A DNA stretch of 7,632 nt, taken from Paracoccaceae bacterium. Lineage in GTDB: Bacteria > Pseudomonadota > Alphaproteobacteria > Rhodobacterales > Rhodobacteraceae. Position numbers and translations under genes: made by a program. Numbering within the stretch: the first letter of the stretch is position 1; each line of letters begins with the position of its first letter. The notes under the pieces are model-generated. The model did not search any database. It was not told the origin of the DNA and was given only the letters and a program-made list of their open reading frames with translations. The DNA is taken from the NCBI GenBank assembly GCA_023263735.1, contig JALQUQ010000123.1:1-7632 (forward strand). The letters are read 5' to 3'. Of this stretch, positions 5,446 through 7,632 are shown piece by piece.

Positions 5446-7314
5446 TCAGTTGAACAAAGCATTCACGCCGTTCACCACATTCTGGTCCAGCGTCAGACCA
5501 GCATCATTGGTGACCGAACGGGTAAACATGGTCAGCACGTCTTGGGAATAGTCGCGGTTCATCGCGGAGGCGATGGCATCCTTGGCCTCGATGGCCTGAT
5601 CGCCGTCGGTCGCGGCGGGCAGGATATCGTCCAGACGCACAACCGCCGTAAAGCCCGGCCCTTCGATCACGCGCAATTCGCCCGCGGTCATCTGGAACAC
5701 CTGCGCCACCAGATCGCTCGGCGCGCCCTCGACAAAGCCGTCCCGGCCCAGACGTGCGGTCCGCCCGACGATGCCAAAGCTGCCAAGGCTTGCGCCGCCT
5801 TCGACGGCGGCCTTGATTTCGGCCGCGCGGGCCGAAACGGCCTTTGGTTTCTCGGCGCCGGTCCATGCGGCCAAAACCGCATCCCGCGCCTCGTCAAACG
5901 GAATGGGGGCAGGGGCCACCACTTCGTCCAACCGCAGCGCAACCACGCCACCATCATCCAAGATCACGGCCTTCGGGAAATCAGACTCGGTCACCTCTTG
6001 CGCAGCCTTGCGGAACGCCGGATAGGCCGAAATCCCCTCGGGCGACGGATTGGTGGCCACGAAATCGACCGTCGCGGTCTTCATGCCCTGTTCCTTGGCC
6101 AAATCCTCCAGCGAGATGCCCCCCGCCAACAGATCGTCGATGGTTTCGACCTTGTCCGAAATCGCCCGCCGCGCCGCATCCGTCTGCGCCTCAACCGCCA
6201 GATCGGCCTTGGCCTCGTCAAAGGTGGTTTCCTGAGCGGCCAGAATGCCGTTCATTCGGAACAAGGCCGGGCCGAAATCGCTGTCCAAGGGGCCAACGAC
6301 CCCGGGTTCGGTCAGGGCAAAAACCGCGTCACCCGCCGCGCCCAGATCGTCTTTCGCCACGTCGCCCAGATCGATGTCATTCAGTTCCAGACCACGTTCG
6401 GCCACCAGAACGGAAAAATCTTCTCCGCCATCCAGACGCGCCTTGGCCGCTTCGGCCTCGGCCTGCGACGGATAGACAAGCCGCTCGACCAAACGCTTTT
6501 CGGGCTGCACATATTCCGAAATATTGGCGTCATAGGCGGCTTTCAACGCCGCCTCATCCACGGTCTGATCGGCCGCGATATCTTCGGGCAGCAGCGCGGA
6601 ATAAGTGATCCGCTTGGCCTCGGGCTTGGTGAATTGCGCGATATTGTCGGTGTAAAACGCCTGCAAATCGGCATCCGTCGCCTCGGGAAGGGCGGCGGTG
6701 ACATCGTCAAAGGTCACCGGCAGGGTCGAGAACCCGCGCTCTTCATATTGCCAGGCATAAAGGGTGTCGACCATCGTCTGCGGTGACGCCATCCCTTGGG
6801 CCACGGCCACCTGCAACAGACCCCGCGCCAGATCGCGGCGCACCGAACTTTCAAATGCGCCTTCGTCCAGACCAACCTGTTTCAAAGCAAATTTATAGGC
6901 CTCGCGGTCAAAGGCCCCAGCGGCCCCCTGAAAGGCCGAAGTTTGACGCACCTGTTCGGCCACCGCCGCATCGCCCACGGAAAGGCCCATCCGCGCATTT
7001 TCACTGTCAAGCGCTGCCTGATTGATCAGATCCTGCAGAACCTGCCGATCCAGTCCAAAGGCCTGCGCCTGAGCAAAGGTGAACCCCGGCCCGAATTGCG
7101 CCCGCAAGGCACGAATCTGGCCGTCCATCGCCCGCTGGTAATCCTGCGCCGTGATTTCCTGATCGCCCACCGATCCCAGAACCGACAGGCCCCCCCCGAA
7201 ATTGGTGATGCCAAAGCCGCCCAAGCCGCCGATGATCATCGCCATCATCCCATAGGCGATGAACTGGCCGCCCTTGTTCTTTTTACGCGGGGTGGTTTCG
7301 GTGTCTTTGGACAT
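5446..7314 (-). CDS. ppiD: PpiD-like membrane-anchored periplasmic folding factor (SurA_N / parvulin-type peptidylprolyl isomerase)
   Basis: The 622-residue protein has a short, basic cytoplasmic N terminus (RKKNKGG, 10-16), one membrane segment (about 17-40, FIAYGMMAMIIGGLGGFGI), and a long periplasmic part. Residues 48-190 look like the SurA_N/PpiD chaperone region (VGDQEITAQDYQRAM; VLQDLINQAALDSENARMG; AFDREAYKFALKQVG). A parvulin-like domain follows at about 270-360 (EKRLVERLVYPSQAEAEAA ... DLGDVAKDDLG ... EPGVVGPLDSDFGPALFRM). The HIL-type residues of active parvulins are replaced by VERLVY, so isomerase activity may be lost, as reported for Escherichia coli PpiD; it would act as a chaperone on proteins leaving the Sec channel. 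The length fits the family. GAAGGG (7322-7327) lies seven bases before ATG 7312-7314 and supports this start. It is followed at 11 bases by trpE, an apparent two-gene unit whose functions are unrelated. Confidence 0.9.
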   Translation of the reverse strand: MSKDTETTPRKKNKGGQFIAYGMMAMIIGGLGGFGITNFGGGLSVLGSVGDQEITAQDYQRAMDGQIRALRAQFGPGFTFAQAQAFGLDRQVLQDLINQAALDSENARMGLSVGDAAVAEQVRQTSAFQGAAGAFDREAYKFALKQVGLDEGAFESSVRRDLARGLLQVAVAQGMASPQTMVDTLYAWQYEERGFSTLPVTFDDVTAALPEATDADLQAFYTDNIAQFTKPEAKRITYSALLPEDIAADQTVDEAALKAAYDANISEYVQPEKRLVERLVYPSQAEAEAAKARLDGGEDFSVLVAERGLELNDIDLGDVAKDDLGAAGDAVFALTEPGVVGPLDSDFGPALFRMNGILAAQETTFDEAKADLAVEAQTDAARRAISDKVETIDDLLAGGISLEDLAKEQGMKTATVDFVATNPSPEGISAYPAFRKAAQEVTESDFPKAVILDDGGVVALRLDEVVAPAPIPFDEARDAVLAAWTGAEKPKAVSARAAEIKAAVEGGASLGSFGIVGRTARLGRDGFVEGAPSDLVAQVFQMTAGELRVIEGPGFTAVVRLDDILPAATDGDQAIEAKDAIASAMNRDYSQDVLTMFTRSVTNDAGLTLDQNVVNGVNALFN

Positions 7315-7321
7315 CAGATCG

Positions 7322-7327
7322 CCCTTC
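7322..7327 (-). promoter_or_regulatory. Ribosome binding site of ppiD
   Basis: GAAGGG on the minus strand stands seven bases from the ATG at 7312-7314. Just upstream lies a small dyad GAAAAC-A-GTTTTC (7330-7342) in the likely 5' untranslated region. Confidence 0.6.
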
Positions 7328-7345
7328 GGGAAAACAGTTTTCGCC

Positions 7346-7374
7346 TGTCTAGAGAGTTAATCCGCCTGCGGCAA
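7346..7374 (-). promoter_or_regulatory. Possible sigma-70-type promoter of the ppiD-trpE unit
   Basis: Read on the minus strand, TTGCCG (7369-7374) and TAGACA (7346-7351) are separated by exactly 17 bases and lie in the 82-base gap between the aminotransferase stop and the ppiD start. The -10 match is poor (three of six), so this is a candidate only. Confidence 0.3.
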
Positions 7375-7396
7375 GAGCCCCCGGCCTCGGCAAGGA

Positions 7397-7632
7397 TCAC
7401 GGATGAAACCCCTGCAAGCGCCGAAAGAGTTCTGCAATTCCCGCCGTGTCGATATTGGCAAAGGCAATCCGGATCTGCCGACGACCGGCCTCCGAGCCCT
7501 CCGGCTGAAACATCGTGCCCGGCAGCATCAGCACCGAAATCTCAGAGACAAAGCGTTTGCACAAAGCATCCGACGCCATGGCAAAGGGGTGCTCGACATA
7601 GGCGAAATAGGCCCCACAGCCCAACAATTTCC
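7397..7632 (-). CDS. C-terminal part of a class I/II (PLP-dependent) aminotransferase, cut by the window edge
   Basis: The last 77 residues of a longer protein are visible, reading KLLGCGAYFAYVEHPFAMAS, then a segment ending VLMLPGTMFQPEG, then RRQIRIAFANIDTAGIAELF and a final QGFHP. GAYFAYVEHPF, the LPGTMF block and QIRIAFAN are the typical end of fold-type I aminotransferases of the aspartate/aromatic group; the Arg in QIRIAFAN is the residue that normally binds the substrate carboxylate. The catalytic lysine lies outside the window, so the exact substrate cannot be told. The start is beyond 7632. The stop is TGA (7397-7399), 82 bases before ppiD. Confidence 0.85.
   Translation of the reverse strand, partial: KLLGCGAYFAYVEHPFAMASDALCKRFVSEISVLMLPGTMFQPEGSEAGRRQIRIAFANIDTAGIAELFRRLQGFHP

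Noticed and set aside
5362..6786. 474-codon plus-strand frame opposite ppiD
   Set aside because: Antisense to a protein with a clear membrane anchor and family motifs; no recognisable motif of its own.
7315..7396. Trp leader peptide or attenuator ahead of the ppiD-trpE unit
   Set aside because: No short ORF with tandem tryptophan codons and no pair of competing hairpins was seen; only a small A/T dyad at 7330-7342 is present.

Overview
The window looks like chromosomal DNA of an alphaproteobacterium, most likely a member of the Rhodobacterales (Rhodobacter/Paracoccus-like). The support is high GC with strong G/C preference at third codon positions, closest family resemblance of the proteins (a ferredoxin-VI-type [2Fe-2S] protein, a SurA_N/PpiD-like protein next to TrpE, a DegP/HtrA protease), an alphaproteobacterial-type SOS box (GTTC-N7-GTTC), and a G/C-rich terminator followed by a CCCCCGGAGTATTT string that I recall as common in this order. 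These assignments come from reading the sequence and remembering the families; no search was run.

Left part (1-2086). A minus-strand ferredoxin gene starts cleanly at 207 but is stopped at 76-78, just where its iron-sulphur cysteine cluster should be; the remaining bases to the window edge look like a scrambled continuation or unrelated sequence. Divergent to it, a perfect SOS box at 301-315 sits in front of a small plus-strand ORF (318-737) that encodes only the C-terminal OB-fold part of the error-prone polymerase DnaE2 (ImuC). The polymerase body and imuA/imuB are not present beside it. Next come a peptidoglycan-binding-type lipoprotein (859-1422) and, overlapping it by four bases, an HD-domain phosphohydrolase (1419-2075). 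This pair ends in a strong hairpin (2061-2086) that probably also stops transcription arriving from the opposite direction.

Right part (2110-7632). All genes lie on the minus strand and, in transcription order, are: the C-terminal end of a class I/II aminotransferase (cut by the right edge), a ppiD-like membrane-anchored periplasmic folding factor, trpE (anthranilate synthase large subunit, only 11 bases after ppiD), a GC-rich terminator, a 343-bp intergenic stretch with several small palindromes, and degP (periplasmic serine protease with two PDZ domains).

Functionally, ppiD and degP belong to envelope protein folding and quality control, the lipoprotein is also an envelope protein, trpE is tryptophan biosynthesis, and the HD protein is probably a nucleotide phosphohydrolase. 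Most of the window is ordinary core genome. The parts worth a second look are the SOS-controlled orphan DnaE2 OB-fold ORF and the broken ferredoxin beside it. I see no mobile element, CRISPR array, tRNA or rRNA.
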